Positions 1 to 10,819 of a stretch of 64,000 nt of DNA are shown here, piece by piece (position 1 is the stretch's first letter; each line of letters opens with the position of its first letter). The position numbers and the translations under genes were made by a program. The notes under the pieces are model-generated. The model worked only from the letters and a program-made list of their open reading frames with translations, was not told the origin of the DNA and searched no databases. The DNA comes from Dermacentor variabilis (taxonomy: Eukaryota > Arthropoda > Arachnida > Ixodida > Ixodidae): contig NC_134570.1 in assembly GCF_050947875.1 (NCBI RefSeq), positions 242,474,584-242,538,583 on the forward strand. Reading direction: 5' to 3'.

Positions 1-432
1 AAGAACGACGAGAAGGGGAATATCTCCTGGTGCAACATGGGGTCAGAGCTCGGCAGCAACGACTACATCGTAGAGGTCATCATACCGGAAGAGGTCAGGG
101 CCTCGGAGGACACCAGAAAACATAATTTTACGAATTGGAATGCCTTCCGTAGCCTGTTACCAACGGAGATGGAGGAAATCGAGAACATAGAAGAATGGTC
201 AGCCCACATCACGGGGAAGGTCACAGAGGCGGACAAAATCATAGAAATGTATGAGCAGGTCGACAAGGTTGACAGCCGCCTCACGCACTTATTCGAAGCA
301 AAGCAATCTATCCTAAACAGGTGGAAGAAGCAACAACTAAATCGACGCCTAAGGAAGAAGGTGGCGAAGCTGAATTGCCATCGAAGTTCATTGTCGGCTG
401 CTGTGCACGCAACAGTGGAACGAAATCTGTAA
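1..432 (+). pseudogene. LINE ORF2 endonuclease C-terminus plus linker
   Basis: Open in frame 1 from base 1. The residues ELGSNDYIVEVII at 46-84 match the endonuclease end, where the family normally has a catalytic SDH; here it reads SND, so the histidine is lost. A lysine/arginine-rich linker follows (KKQQLNRRLRKKV). The reading continues in frame 2 from about 422 (WNEICNAAGRQM), so there is a frameshift near 410. The rest of the endonuclease lies left of the window. The domain call rests on the family order and the SDH-like motif. Confidence 0.7.
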
Positions 433-1596
433 TGCTGCAGGCGGGCAGATGCATTGCGGCAAAACCTGGAACTTGATGCGGCATCTGCTCGACGAGACTA
501 AAACAAAATCCCACCAACGCGACCGCCTCGCAAAGATCACTCACAGAGCAGTCAAGGAAAACGGGGAAACTGAAGTAATCAGACGCATAAACAGCAAGTA
601 CCTTCCGGTTACACCCACGGAAAGGCATCTCGATACGGCAGTCAAGCCAACGAGAAGCTTGACCGCGACATCAGCGTCGAGGAGGTGCGAGCGGCCCTGC
701 ACGAACTAAACAGCAAGTCGGCGGCCGGCCCGGATCACACCTCGAACAGAGCGTTTAAGAACCTCAGCGATGTGGCCATTGAAAACCTCACCGGTTGCTA
801 CAAGTGCTGGAGTGCGGGGTCACTGCCCCAGCAGTGGAAGACTGCCAAGACCATCCTCATCCCCAAACCAGGCAAACCGCCGAACACGGACAACCTCCGG
901 CCCATCTCGCTCACGTCCTGCATGGGCAAGGTGTTGGAGCACGTCCTCATGTGTAAGTGGCAGGATTACCTGGAGGAGTCGGGACTATACCCCACCATGA
1001 TCATCGGGTTTTGGTGTTCCCTCGGCACCCAAGATGCGATGATTCTGTTGAAGAAAGATATCATTGACGATGACACCCTAACGAAAGACAGCAAGGCCAT
1101 TCTGGGGCTGGACCTGCAGAGTGCCTTCGACAAGGTGAAACACTCTGCGATCCTAGCCCAGGTGTTCAGACTCAACATGGGCACAAGAACGTACAATTAC
1201 GTCAAGGACTTTCTGACGGGGCGGACTACCGAGCTCTGCGCCGGCGATCTATGGCTCCAAGAGAAGAGGCTCGGCAGTGTCGGGACCCCCCAGGGCTCGG
1301 TCATCTCGCCGTTGTTATTCAACCTCGTTATGATCGGGGTGGCCAAGCGACTCTCTCGCGTTGAGGGTGTCCGGCACACCATCTACGCCGATGACATCAC
1401 GCTGTGGGTTCGGGGATGCAGCAATGGTCACATTGAGAGCACGCTGCAAGAAGCCGTCGACGCAATCAAAGACCAGCTGAGCGGTTCCGGTTTGATCTGC
1501 TCACCGAGGAAGTCAGACCTGCTGGTGTTACCACCGAAGTACGTCAGACGTAACAAGAGCGAAGCGAGGGATTACGATGCCATCAAGACTGGATGA
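422..1596 (+). pseudogene. LINE ORF2 reverse transcriptase
   Basis: Target-primed reverse transcriptase of the LINE. Frame 2 covers the pre-RT region to about 635; frame 1 then carries the RT. Visible motifs are KSAAGPD near 715 (start of the RT), RPISLTS at 898, an AFDKVKHS block near 1125, GTPQGSVISPLLF near 1280, and the catalytic box YADDITLW at 1383-1406. All three catalytic-site aspartates expected in fingers and palm appear to be present. The frame ends in a stop near 1595, and the thumb continues in another frame from 1593. A nuclear enzyme in the living element; this copy is broken. Confidence 0.88.
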
Positions 1597-3013
1597 GGAA
1601 CGGCCACGTGATCCCGGAGGTCAACAAAATCCGGGTGCTCGGCATGATTATAGACAAGCGACGGGGCAACGGCGAGACTATTTCCCGCCTTACAGCCAAG
1701 ATTACCAACGCAGTACGTCTCATCAGATGGGTCGCCAACCGCAAGACCGGGATGAAGGAGGAAAGCTTGATTCGGCTTTTGCACTCCTTCGTAATCAGCC
1801 GCGTCACCTACGTTGCAGCCTTCCACAACTGTATGCAATGTGAAAGGAATAAAATCAACGCCCTGATACGCCGAGCTTACAAGGCGGCGCTCGGACTATT
1901 CAAGTGTACGAACACCGACAAGGTCCTGAGCCTGGGGGTACACAATACCCTCGAGGAAATTGCGGAAGCGCAACGGACCACCCAGCTGGAGCGGCTCTCT
2001 ATGACCGACGCCGGCAGGCGCATACTTCATGCCCTCCGGGCTTCATGCCCGGAGCGAAAACGGCAAGTAGCGACACTTCTGTCCCGGCGCCGGATTCAGG
2101 TGGACCTCATCCCGAGAAACATGAACCCGGAGTATAACAAGGAGAGAAGAGCGGCGAGGGCCCAGGCCCTCATCGACTTTCACGCCAAGGACGAGCACGC
2201 AAGGTTCGTGGATGCGGCAGAATACCAGGGAGACTGCGCGGCGTTCATAGCTACCGTCATCGAGGCGTCGTCCGGCGCGACGAGGGCAGCGGTGAGCTTA
2301 TGGGTCCGCGAGGCATGTCAGGCGGAGGAAGTGGCCATTGCCGTGGCCATTGCTGAGCCCGGGTGCCAGACGGTGCTGTGCGATTTGCGAAGTGCAGTGC
2401 GGAATTATGCAAAGGGCAAAGTGTGTGGTGAGGCTGTGTGCGTTCTGTGCTCGGCTGACCTGCAACGAGAGAATCGGTATGTTAGAATCAAGTGGTTCCC
2501 GGCACACGTGGGCAATGATGGACAGCGAGCGCTAACCAACCGCGCCGCTGCAACCGACCGTCCAACGTGGTGTAGTGCCAAGGACCGCATGACGACGTTC
2601 AACGAACTTACACAGTTCCACCGCCTGGCTCGAAGGACTTTCCCACCCCCGCACCCGGGGCTGAGCCGAGCGGAGGCGGTGCTGTTCAGACAATTGCAAA
2701 CTGGTTCTTTACCCACCCCAATGTTAATGACTCATCTATACCCGAAATTATATGTGAGTGCTGCGTGTGCCAGCGGGAGAGGGCCACCTTGACGCACATC
2801 CTATGGGATTGCACCAAGTTCCCCGATGAAGCTTCGACAAGTACAACGATTCTGCCACAACTCGTGGCTGCGGTGGAATGCTACGACCACGAAAGCCAAA
2901 CCTGGGCCGTCCAGCAGGTCTCGGCGGCTCTTGAAAGACAAAGGCCGAGCGAAACCGACGAAACGTTGCCATTCAGGGAGACTGACCGCGGGAGTAACAT
3001 GCGCTGGAGTTGA
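1593..3013 (+). pseudogene. LINE ORF2 thumb, RNase H and C-terminal zinc finger
   Basis: Continues the upstream RT in frame 3 for 399 codons, then shifts frame near 2755. The RNase H signature is visible: FVDAAEY (first Asp) at about 2205, AEEVAIA (Glu), CDLRSAVRNYAKG (Asp) and IKWFPAHVGNDG, which corresponds to the family's last conserved His/Asp segment. After the shift, CQRERATLTHILWDC at 2767-2811 resembles the C-terminal CCHC motif of R1/I-type LINEs. RNase H removes RNA during second-strand synthesis in such elements. The residues are largely kept although the frame is broken. Confidence 0.82.
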
Positions 3014-3124
3014 GTAGACACCACCCGCTGAGAAGACGTCAGGGCCCGCGTCACGGCGCCATTTAGTCATGTTGTCGTTCTGCAGGCGACTGCATGAAGT
3101 TGTTTCTCTCTCTCTCTCCAAATC

Positions 3125-4307
3125 TATAGCCCAATACTTAGCCTCTGTGCAGCCGGACACAAAACGTACACTTCTCAAGGCTGCTTCCCGAATTTCCGAC
3201 CCTCTTGGTATTCTCTTGCCTTTCACCGTCACTGCAAAGCTTTTGTTTCAACGACTGTGGGTTTTAGGCCAGTCTTGGGATGACTAGTTACCAGAGGAGA
3301 TCAAGACGACGTGGACAGCATGGTGCGCAGACACAATCCAGCTTGGCTTCATCAAGATTCCGCGCTGCGTGAGAGATGTGCTATATGGAGCGGTCGAGAA
3401 GGCAGAACTGCATATATTCGTCGACGCCAGCCTGAAAGCTTATGGAGCATGTGCCTATTTGAGAACAGTTGATGATGGTGGAGATGCAGCTACATCACTA
3501 ATAGTAGCGAAGTCTCTAGTAGCACCTACAAAGAATTTAACACTGCCAAAGCTCGAGCTTATGGTTGCGGTAGTAGGAGCCAGATTATTAAAATACATCC
3601 GCTCATCGTGGGATTCAACACATTTTTCCTGTGTCGTGTGGACGGACTCAACGATCACACTGAGCTGGATCCAGGGTGATCGTAACAAGTGGGGTCAATT
3701 TGTAAAGCACAGAGTGACTGAAATCGCAGCAATTGCTGACCCACTGCTATGGCGTTACTGTCCAAGAGAAGACAACCCGTCAGATTTATTGACTAGGGGC
3801 GTATGTTTAAAGATTCTACGTACATGTCGCAGGTGGTGGAGGGGACCTGAATGGTTATCCCAGCCAAGATCAACCTGGCCTACAAACTCGGACATGAGTG
3901 CACCAATCTATGAAGAGTCAGAGTGGGACACGCAATATGTACTTCTCCAAGCGCCGAGAATAGTGGACACCCTGATTGACTTAGGGAAATTTGGCAAACT
4001 ACAGAAGCTCCTGTGCATCACGGCCTGGGTATTTTGATTTGTGGATCGATGTTGTCATATTCAAACGTCGCTCAGTGGAACTATTTCGACAGAGGAGCTA
4101 AACAACGCTGAAATGTTCTGGATCTGTCCTGTCCAGCTTGAAGTATTCAAGAATGACATTGAACACCTTCGGCTTAGAGACACTGTCCAGAAACACTCTG
4201 TACTGCGCGATCTCCACCCTTTCCTTGATCACAGCAGCACCCAGTTATTCTACCGCACCCAGTTATTCACCGCAGAGGCATCCCTTCACCGCCTTAGTTG
4301 TTACTGA
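3125..4307 (+). pseudogene. BEL/Pao pol: RT end and RNase H
   Basis: Frame 3 reads KRTLLKAASRISDPLGILLPF at about 3160-3225, the BEL/Pao RT block ending 'DPLG..P'. A TAG at 3285-3287 sits where the family has an acidic residue in a WDE-like motif, and the same frame continues after it. The RNase H follows: LHIFVDAS (Asp) at about 3408, LPKLELMVAV (Glu), VVWTDSTITLSWI (Asp) at about 3636, and WRYCPREDNPSDLLTRG. These are diagnostic of the BEL/Pao RNase H. The stop after ITAWVF (near 4035) begins the degraded pre-integrase stretch. Confidence 0.87.
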
Positions 4308-5260
4308 GGCTCACTGCAGAGTTTTACATGGTGGTGTGGCAAGCACTATGATGCTGATACGGCAGCGTTACTGGGTTATACGTGCTCGACAAGAAGTTAA
4401 ACGGATCATCAATGCTTGCTTTCTTTGCAAAAAATACAACGGCAAACCTGTAAAGGTGCAATTTGCGCCAATGACTGAAGACAGGCTTCTCACATCACGG
4501 CCGTTTGAAGTTGTGGGATTAGACTTTGCAGGCCCACTAAAGTAAAGCAACATGAGACCGATGGAGTTACATACAAAGCTTATATTCTGTTGTTCACATA
4601 TGCGACCACGAGAGCTGTACACCTTGAATTGACGAGTGAAATCTCTACAAGCTCCTTCTCACTAGCGTTCCGTAGGTTTTTGGCGTGTAGAGGAGTGCCC
4701 GCAACACTGTACTCCGATAATGCTCTTGCATTTAAGAGAGCATCGCGAAACCTATGGGACATTTGGAACACCATGAAGAGCTCTCCATTTGCACCTTTGC
4801 TCTTGAAGCATCACATAGAATGGAAATTTATTATGCCAGGTGCACCTGGGTGGGGCGGCTGGTGAGAGAGACTTATCCGATCAGTCAAGTCATCTTTACA
4901 CAAAGTGCTGGGAAAGAGCAAGCTCAACCGCGAACAAACAGAGACTCTGCTGCTGGAGGTAGAGGCGGTCATCAATTCATGACCCCTAACCTATACGAAC
5001 GCTAGAGAGCCCTCTTCACTATGTCCTTCTCATTTTCTGGTGGGGAGCTCATTTCTTCCATCTCCAGAGCGAACCAACAGTGACGACGAAGCTTGAAGTG
5101 CACAGGCTACGCAACATGACCTCAGAAAGAAGTTGCGATACTGCCAGAAGCTAGTGGACCACCTGTGGATCCTGTGGAAGAAAGAATACCTCCTCGAGCT
5201 GCAGGCACTTCACCTCTACCCATCGCATCCTAGTAGCAGTGTACAAGTAGATGATCATTA
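4138..5260 (+). pseudogene. BEL/Pao integrase
   Basis: From about 4310, frame 1 gives a zinc-binding pattern (EAHCRVLHGG, then ACFLCKKYNG) and LTSRPFEVVGLDFAGPL, which holds the first catalytic Asp. After a stop near 4545, frame 3 carries TYATTRAVHLEL, RGVPATLYSDNALAF (second Asp) and the GGW-stop-ERLIRSVKSSL block, where TGA replaces a Trp codon and the third catalytic Glu follows. Later come LEVEAVINS-stop-PLTY and PSHFLVG, typical of BEL/Pao integrase C-termini. Cuts and joins DNA in an active element; here it is interrupted at several codons. Confidence 0.84.
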
Positions 5261-5283
5261 TAAAATATGAAGACGCCAAATAA

Positions 5284-5345
5284 ACAGGCACACACAAGAG
5301 AAGAGAATGGGACAAGGTGCCACTCGCAACTGTTTTATTTACAGA
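5284..5345 (+). repeat. Monomer of the hairpin-retroposon family
   Basis: CACACAAGAGAAG, then GGGACAAGGTGCCACTCGCA and ACTGTTTTATTT resemble the arm of the hairpins at 14239-14298 and 31317-31511, but no inverted partner lies next to it. It separates the BEL/Pao remnant from the LINE piece. Similarity judged by eye only. Confidence 0.4.
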
Positions 5346-5439
5346 GCGCAGGCACATATATACCGTCAGTCAACACATGCGCACAGAGCAAACATTCATT
5401 CGCACATCTAATCAAACATTCATGACGCACCACGTTCAA

Positions 5440-5755
5440 GAAACCTCATCTCGGCCTTATGACAAGGATATAACCCCAGAGATACCTTACCGCACAAACA
5501 TTCCAACGTAGGTATTATGTCCAGAATGACAGCCTCTATCGGATCTTTAATTAGGACCGCCACACCTCCTCCCCTAGAAGACCTATCCACGCGATAAATA
5601 GTATAGGAGGGGGGAAAGATGTCTTGGTCATTAATATCCTCGCGAAGCCAAGTGTTAGTAATAACAGTAATGTGAGGGTCCTGTTGAAGCAACAGTATTT
5701 CTAAGGAATCTGCTTTATTTACAATACTTCTAGCATTAATATTTAATAATCGTAG
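5440..5755 (-). pseudogene. CR1/L2-like ORF2 endonuclease N-terminus
   Basis: Minus frame shows LNINARSIVNKADSLE, then TNTWLREDINDQDIF and VDRSSRGGGVAVLIK. These match the 'N.RS...K', 'TETWL' and 'R.DR..RGGGV' blocks of LINE AP-like endonucleases; the catalytic Glu of TET is replaced by Asn. The coding similarity ends near 5440, so reverse transcriptase is absent. Confidence 0.75.
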
Positions 5756-5782
5756 TTCCTTATTCTTTGAAGGTTCATTGTT

Positions 5783-6252
5783 TCACGACTGTGTTTGCCA
5801 AGAGCGACTATCTGCAACCTGTACCCGTTTGTTTTGCGATTCGTCCCAAAAGAAAACATACCTGTCTACTTTAAGCTTGTCGTGTATAAGTGACACCTTC
5901 TTTCCTTGAAGTTTATCATTTCTTGCACTTTCCCACAGAAGCTTGCGCTTCTTTAAGGTAGATTGCGAGTAGTCGTTCTGGATGAAAATACTAGTTCCCT
6001 TCAGTGTTTTTTTGCATTTTGCAGTATTTCTTTCCTTTCATTAAAATTCTGAAGATACAGAATTACCAGTCGCTTGTCACTTTGCTTTCCTAATCTGTGA
6101 ATCCGACTGACAGAATTACACTGTACATTCAATTTTTCATGAAATACATCCTTAATAACTTTATCTTTCAGTGCATTTTCTGTCTCATTTGTCTCAAATG
6201 CTCGAACTTCGTAACAGAAGGGATCAACATATATTTCAACAGCAATTGGCAA
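5783..6252 (-). pseudogene. CR1/L2-like ORF1 C-terminal region
   Basis: Minus-strand frame reads NSVSRIHRLGKQSDKRLVILYLQNFNERKEIL, matching the 'RIHRLG...RP.I..F..F..R..IL' pattern of ORF1 RNA-binding proteins in CR1-like LINEs (compare ERAHRIGQFCESKKRPIIVKF at 40090). It stops at 6001 after an A-run, then resumes one base out of frame (SIFIQNDYSQSTLKKRK...), so a homopolymer indel broke it. A stop follows near 5785. Confidence 0.68.
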
Positions 6253-6531
6253 AGCTCAATTATATACCACCCCAGTTACCAGCCCGAAATAGCCACATGC
6301 AATTAAAATCAGCTGAAAAGCGAAATCTACCTGTTTGCTATGCGTATAAAAATGAGCATGACAGATTTCGTGAAATACATCAAGAACAGCAAGCATGTGC
6401 ACCTGACCGCTGTGCTTCTCTCTTAAAAAACAAGAAGGCTAAAGCTGCAGCTATTAGACTGCCCATGAAAAACTCACATTATGGCACACAAAGTGCCGAT
6501 GTAATGGAAGCACTCGCTGCATGCACAATAT
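6253..6531. other. Unassigned interval between LINE piece and gypsy LTR
   Basis: About 280 bases. A + strand frame stays open across it (from 6171 to the LTR and beyond) and is rich in Lys/Ala in the middle, but I recognise no domain and the openness may be chance or the remains of another element. It ends abruptly at the LTR terminus at 6532. Confidence 0.3.
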
Positions 6532-6942
6532 TGTCACGTGGTAGTGACGTTGAAGAATGCAGTAGCAATACTGTGAAGGACAAAACTAACTTTTATTGGG
6601 CGAATCTGTGCCCACAAAAACAAGCTACACTTATAGCACTACGATAGCGGCGAACACGGTCGGCGATCGTCGAAAATCTGATCAAGCGCGTCGGCTTTTA
6701 TACATCAATCGTCGAATGTTCCAGACTAATCGTTGGGACCCGCGTGCCTTCCACAAAGTTCTACACCATTCGCGTCAGGCGATGAAATCAGGTAACATAA
6801 GGTTCGGCGACAACAGACAGCAAATAGAAGCATCGATAACTTTCCAGAAACTTCGGATACATGCAGGCGCATCCCGCGCTGTGCGATAACATTTGTTAGG
6901 CAGCGAAACGTGGTCGCTCGATAAAGATAAGTACATGTGTCA
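6532..6942 (-). repeat. 3' LTR of gypsy copy 1
   Basis: 411 bases; on the minus strand it starts TGACACATGT and ends CCACGTGACA, the TG...CA termini of an LTR. It aligns throughout with 47927-48346 and 55023-55416. Minus-strand TATAAAA lies at 6696-6702 and an AATAAA-type signal near 6590-6596. Confidence 0.92.
6696..6702 (-). promoter_or_regulatory. TATA box in gypsy LTR
   Basis: Minus-strand TATAAAAGCCGACGCG sits mid-LTR and is kept in the copy 2 LTRs at 48099-48105 and 55180-55186, as expected for the U3 promoter. Confidence 0.6.
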
Positions 6943-6957
6943 TTACCCCCCTCTTAA
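6943..6957 (-). promoter_or_regulatory. Polypurine tract of gypsy copy 1
   Basis: The minus strand reads TTAAGAGGGGGGTAA directly before the LTR start. The same tract borders copy 2 at 48347-48361. Primes plus-strand DNA synthesis in this class of element. Confidence 0.75.
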
Positions 6958-7019
6958 AAAGCATCGACCCAATGCTGCAAAACAACGAAAGTACTAAAAA
7001 AAAGCACTCGTAGCAAAAA

Positions 7020-7883
7020 AAACCCGACAAAATAAAGAAGTTCGTCAGCGTCCGTAAAAGGGTTTAAGGCGCACCACGTGGACCACATCAGATCGTGCGC
7101 GGCGCCGCTGTGAATGCGAAATGCCGCCTGGCACGACCTCATAGTCCAGTGCGCCATACGTCGGTTGACCTTGTAGGGTCTGAAATAGCGTCGCAGTAGT
7201 TTCTCACCGAGTCCTCGTTGGCGTATCGGGGTCCATACCCAGACACGGTCGCCGGGCTAGTACTTGACGAAGCGTCGTCGGAGGTTGTAGTTTCGGCTGT
7301 TGGTCCTCTGCTGGTTCTTGATACGCAGGCGGGCGAGCTGCCGGGCTTCTTCGGCGCGCTGGAGATAGGTAGCGACGTCAAGATTTTCCTCGTCAGTGAC
7401 ATGTGGCAGCATGGTGTCGAGCGTCGTCGTCGGGTTCCTGCCGTAAACCAGCTTAAATGGCGTGATCTGTGTTGTTACTTGCACTGCCGTGTTGTAAGCA
7501 AAGGTTACGTACGGCAGGACTGCGTCCCACGTCTTGTGCTCGACGTCGACATACATTGCTAGACTGTCGGTGAGCGTCTTGTTCAGGCGCTCCGTGAGAC
7601 CATTCATCTGCGGGTGGTAGGCAGTTGTCCTCCTGTAGCTTGTATGGCTGTACTGAAGAATCGCTTGGGTGAGCTCTCCTGTAAATGCTGTTCCCCTGTC
7701 GGTGATGAGGACTTCTGGGGCACCATGTCGCAGCGGGATGTTCTCGACGAAAAGTTTCGCCACTTTGGCTGCACTGCCTTTCGGTAGAGCTTTAGTTTCA
7801 GCGAAGCGGGTGAGATAGTCCGTCGCCGCGACGATCCACTTATATCCGGAAGTTGATGTCGGAAATGGTCCCAACAAGTCCAT
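7020..7883 (-). pseudogene. Gypsy copy 1 integrase
   Basis: The frame from 7883 to 7257 holds the integrase core: MDLLGPFPTS (first Asp), VLITDRGTAFTGE (second Asp) and NGLTERLNKTL (catalytic Glu). A stop after RRRFVKY at 7257 replaces the 'YQPGD' continuation seen in copy 2, and the C-terminal domain follows out of frame to about 7020. Members of the family insert the cDNA into host chromatin. The core residues are intact, so decay is recent or mild in this part. Confidence 0.9.
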
Positions 7884-7973
7884 CCCAATCTGCTGAAAAG
7901 GTCGGTAAGGAGGCTTAATCGGCTGTAGTAATCCCGCTGGCCTTGTCGGTGGTGTCTTGCGTTGCTGACAGTC

Positions 7974-8760
7974 TCAGCATGTCTTGACGTAACGGGCGAC
8001 ATCGGCGGTTAGGTGCGGCCAGTAATACCTTTCTTGTATCCTCGATAGCGTCCGGGAGAAACCAGCGGTCGGATCGTCATGTAGGGCATGCAGTACTTCT
8101 GGACGCAGCGCCAACGGAACAACAAGAAGGTAGTTGGAGCGGACTGGTGAGAAGTTCTTCTTCACGGGTAGGTTGTTTTGAAGCGTGAACGAAGACAATC
8201 CACGCTTAAATGCCCTAGGGACAACGTCAGTGTGCCCTTCCAAATACTCGACTAGGGCTTTTAGCTCCGGGTCTCCTCGTTGCTGTTCGGCGAAGTCTTC
8301 CGCGCTTATTATTCCAAGGAAGGCGTCGTCATCCTCGTCATCTTGCGGCGGTGGGTCAATGAGGGCGCGTGATAGGCAATCGACATCTGAGTGTTTTTGT
8401 CCGGACCTGTATGTTACAGGGATGTCGTATTCTTGTAGTCTGAGGCTCCACCGTGCCAGCCGTCCTAAAGGGTCCTTTAAGTTAGCTAGCCAACACAACG
8501 CGTGATGGTCGCTGACCACTTTGAATGGCCTGCCATATAGGTAAGGGCGAAATTTCGCTGTAGCCCAAGCGATGGCAAGGCATTCCTTTTACGTTGTAGA
8601 ATAATTGCCTTCCACCTTTGACAACGACCGGCTAGCGTAAGCTATCACGTGTTCATGCCCATCTTTTCTCTGGACTAGGACGGCACCGAGGCCTAGGCTA
8701 CTGGCGTCAGTGTGTATTTCGGTATCGGCGTGCTCGTCGAAGTGCGCAAGTATGGGCGGC
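7974..8760 (-). pseudogene. Gypsy copy 1 RNase H and integrase zinc region
   Basis: SDHHALCWLANLKDPLGRLARW, then YRSGQKHSDVDCLSR, is the end of a Ty3/gypsy RNase H; its upstream part (8520-8760) is out of frame after a stop. The following integrase zinc region reads LHDDPTAGFSRTLSRI...YVKTC. Copy 2 has TGHLGFSRT at the same place, so copy 1 has lost the His-Leu that includes one zinc ligand. Confidence 0.85.
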
Positions 8761-8762
8761 AA

Positions 8763-9542
8763 CTACACGCGTCGTTTGAGTTCTTGAAATGCGTCGGCCT
8801 GCAGCGTTTCCCAATTGAACTCGACGTCACATTCATTTAGCTGTGTCAGCGGCGCAGCGATGCGTGAAAAGTCCTTGACAAATCGCCTGTAGTAGGCACA
8901 CATGCCAAGAAATCTACGCACTGCCTTCTTGTCGATGGGCTGCGGGAACTTTGCGATGGCAGCTGTCTTCTGCGGGTCGGCGTGGACTCCTGTCTTGCTG
9001 ATGACATTGCCTAGGAACAGAAGCTCATCGTAAGCGATGCGGCGCTTTTCTGGCTTCAGAGTGAGCCCTGATGATTTGATGGCCTCGAGTACTGTTGCAA
9101 GTCGCCTAAGGTGATCGCCGAAATTTCCGGCAAAGACAACGACGTCATCCAAGTAAATGAGACAGGTCTGCCACTTCAATCCTACTAAAACCGTGTCCAT
9201 CACGCGCTGGAACGTTGCAGGTGCCAAGCACTGTCCAAATGGCATAACCTTGAACACGTAGAGGCTGTCTGGGGTGATGAGGGCGGTCTTCTCACGATCT
9301 CTTTCATCGACTTCTATTTGCCAGTAGCCAGACTTGAGGTCCATCGACGAGAAGTATTTAGCGTTGCAGAGCCGATCCAATGCGCTGTCTATCCGTGGGA
9401 GGGGGTATACGTCCTTCTTCGTGATCTTCTTCAGTCGACGATAATCGGCGCAGAAACGTCGGGTTCCGTCCTTTTTCTTTACCGGGACAACAGGGGATGC
9501 CCACGGGCTTTTCGACGACTGGATGATGTCGTCGTGCAGCAT
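8763..9542 (-). pseudogene. Gypsy copy 1 reverse transcriptase
   Basis: 259-codon frame with the complete Ty3/gypsy RT series: SPWASPVVPVKKKDG, CADYRRLKKITKKDVYPLPR, FSSMDLKSGYWQI (Asp), VMPFGQCLAPATFQRVMD and the catalytic box YLDDVVVF. It continues into FLGMCAYYRRFVKDFSRIAAPL, the thumb. The FGL.NAP box reads FGQCLAP. The N-terminal neighbour (protease) is in another frame. The catalytic Asp residues are all visible. Confidence 0.93.
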
Positions 9543-9575
9543 TTCGTCGACTTGTTCTCTTATAGCTTCACGTTC

Positions 9576-10442
9576 TCATGGCGAAACTCGGTAAAGGCTC
9601 TGGCGGAGTGGTCGAGCGCACTCTTCAATGATTATGCGATTCTTTGCGACTGGTGTTTGTCGAATCCTCGATGACGTCGAAAAACAGCCTTTGTATCGTC
9701 GGAGCAGACTTCTGAGCTGCTGTTGCTTAATCACGGGGAGACTTGGATTAATGTCGTAGTCTGGTTCGGGAACCATGGTCGTCGCCGTAGTTGTGGTGGA
9801 ATCCGTGAGGACAAACGCATTACTGGTTTCCAGAATTTCCTCGATGTATGCGATCGTCGTGCCCTTGTTGATGTGCTTGAACTCCCGGCTGAAGTTTGTC
9901 TGCAACACTTCAGTTTTCCCTCCATGCAGTCGAGCGATCCCTCTTGCGACGCAAATTTCACGGTCTAGCAGTAGACGTTGGTCGCCTTCTATGATGCCTT
10001 CTACATCAGCGGGTGTTTCGGTGCCGACCAAAATAACAATGCTCGAGCGAGGCGGGATGCTCACTTGATCTTCGAGCACGCTCAAGGCGTGGTGACTACT
10101 AGGGCTCTCCGGCGGTATTGCTTTATCTTCCGACAGCGTTATTGAGTTTGACTTCAGGTCGATGATTGCGCCGTGTTGGTTCAGGAAGTCCATGCCGAGA
10201 ATGACGTCTCGTGAACACTGCTGGAGGATAACGATGGTGGCAGGGTAAGTTCGGTCATGAATGGTTATTCTTGCCGTGCAGATTCCAGTCAGCGTAATCA
10301 GGTGTCCTCCAGCGGTGCGAATTTGAGGGCCCTCCCATGCAGTCTTAACCTTCTTCAACTGGGCGGCGATGTGTCCACTCATAACGGAGTAATCGGCCCC
10401 TGTGTCCACTAAGGCGGTAACTGCGTGGCCGTCGAGAAGCAC
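9576..10442 (-). pseudogene. Gypsy copy 1 aspartic protease and RT linker
   Basis: The frame starts MLLDGHAVTALVDTGADYSVMSG: DTGA is the active site of a retropepsin-type aspartic protease. VILGMDFLNQHGAIIDL matches the family's second conserved block (I-L-G-x-D). The C-terminal half leads to RRYKGCFSTSSRIRQTPVAKNRI, the segment before the RT. A stop and a frame change separate it from the RT at about 9560. Confidence 0.9.
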
Positions 10443-10819
10443 GTCGAGGTTGGTGGTTCTTTCTCTGGCGTTGCAGTTAGGTCTTGGCGTCGGATCACGG
10501 CTGCGTCAAATTGAACTGAAGCTGGAACGTCGCGTCGTCAAGTCGTCTTTCGTCGGTGTAGTCTTGGCTTCCTGACTTCGTCGGGACGGCGGCGTGTGGA
10601 TATCATGTCGTCGAGATGGTTTCTTCGTCGTCTTCGTCCGCGGCAGAGGATCTTCGTCAGTTCGACGAACAGCAACCGCACCTCCATCGGTTGCTGCTTT
10701 TAGTTTTCCACATATGGGCTGACGGACCGGCCCCGGACTGAGCCGGTGTGTGGTCGGCGCTGCAGCGACAGGTAGCGGCCTGGTGACGGCGAACGGGACG
10801 GTCGTCGGGAGTTCCACTG

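Larger units (their letters stand above)
1..3121 (+). mobile_element. Non-LTR retrotransposon (RNase H-type LINE), 5' part outside window
   Basis: Degenerate ORF2 running off the left window edge. In order it shows the end of an AP-like endonuclease, a reverse transcriptase, a C-terminal RNase H and a terminal zinc-finger-like CCHC region, the order known for I/R1/LOA-type LINEs. At least four frame changes separate the parts (near 410, 635, 1585 and 2755), so it is dead. After the last stop at about 3013 come some 100 bases of 3' region ending in a (TC)n tract at 3105-3120. BEL/Pao coding sequence starts immediately afterwards, so the LINE probably landed in that element. Clade assignment beyond 'RNase H-bearing' is inference. 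Confidence 0.88.
3125..5260 (+). mobile_element. BEL/Pao LTR retrotransposon pol remnant
   Basis: Coding remains of one BEL/Pao pol in order RT C-terminus, RNase H, integrase zinc region, integrase core and C-terminal region. The 5' part (gag, protease, most of RT) is missing, cut where the LINE tail ends at 3121, and no LTR is visible at either end. The right end fades at about 5260 beside a short dispersed repeat. In-frame stops (3285-3287, near 4035, 4305, 4545 and 4863) and frame changes near 4310 and 4560 show it is inactive. Confidence 0.85.
5440..6252 (-). mobile_element. CR1/L2-like LINE fragment (ORF1 end and ORF2 start)
   Basis: Minus-strand piece carrying the end of ORF1 and the beginning of the ORF2 endonuclease in the normal order, with the junction near 5760-5785. 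Both ends are truncated. The ORF1 fold and the ORF1/ORF2 order match those of the more complete CR1 at 39607-43575, but the two copies are clearly divergent. Confidence 0.72.

Noticed and set aside
3369..4037. 222-codon open frame as a host gene
   Set aside because: Carries RNase H motifs typical of BEL/Pao and is continuous with pol on both sides.
6171..6647. 158-codon + strand frame
   Set aside because: Crosses from a LINE remnant into the gypsy LTR, so it cannot be one gene.
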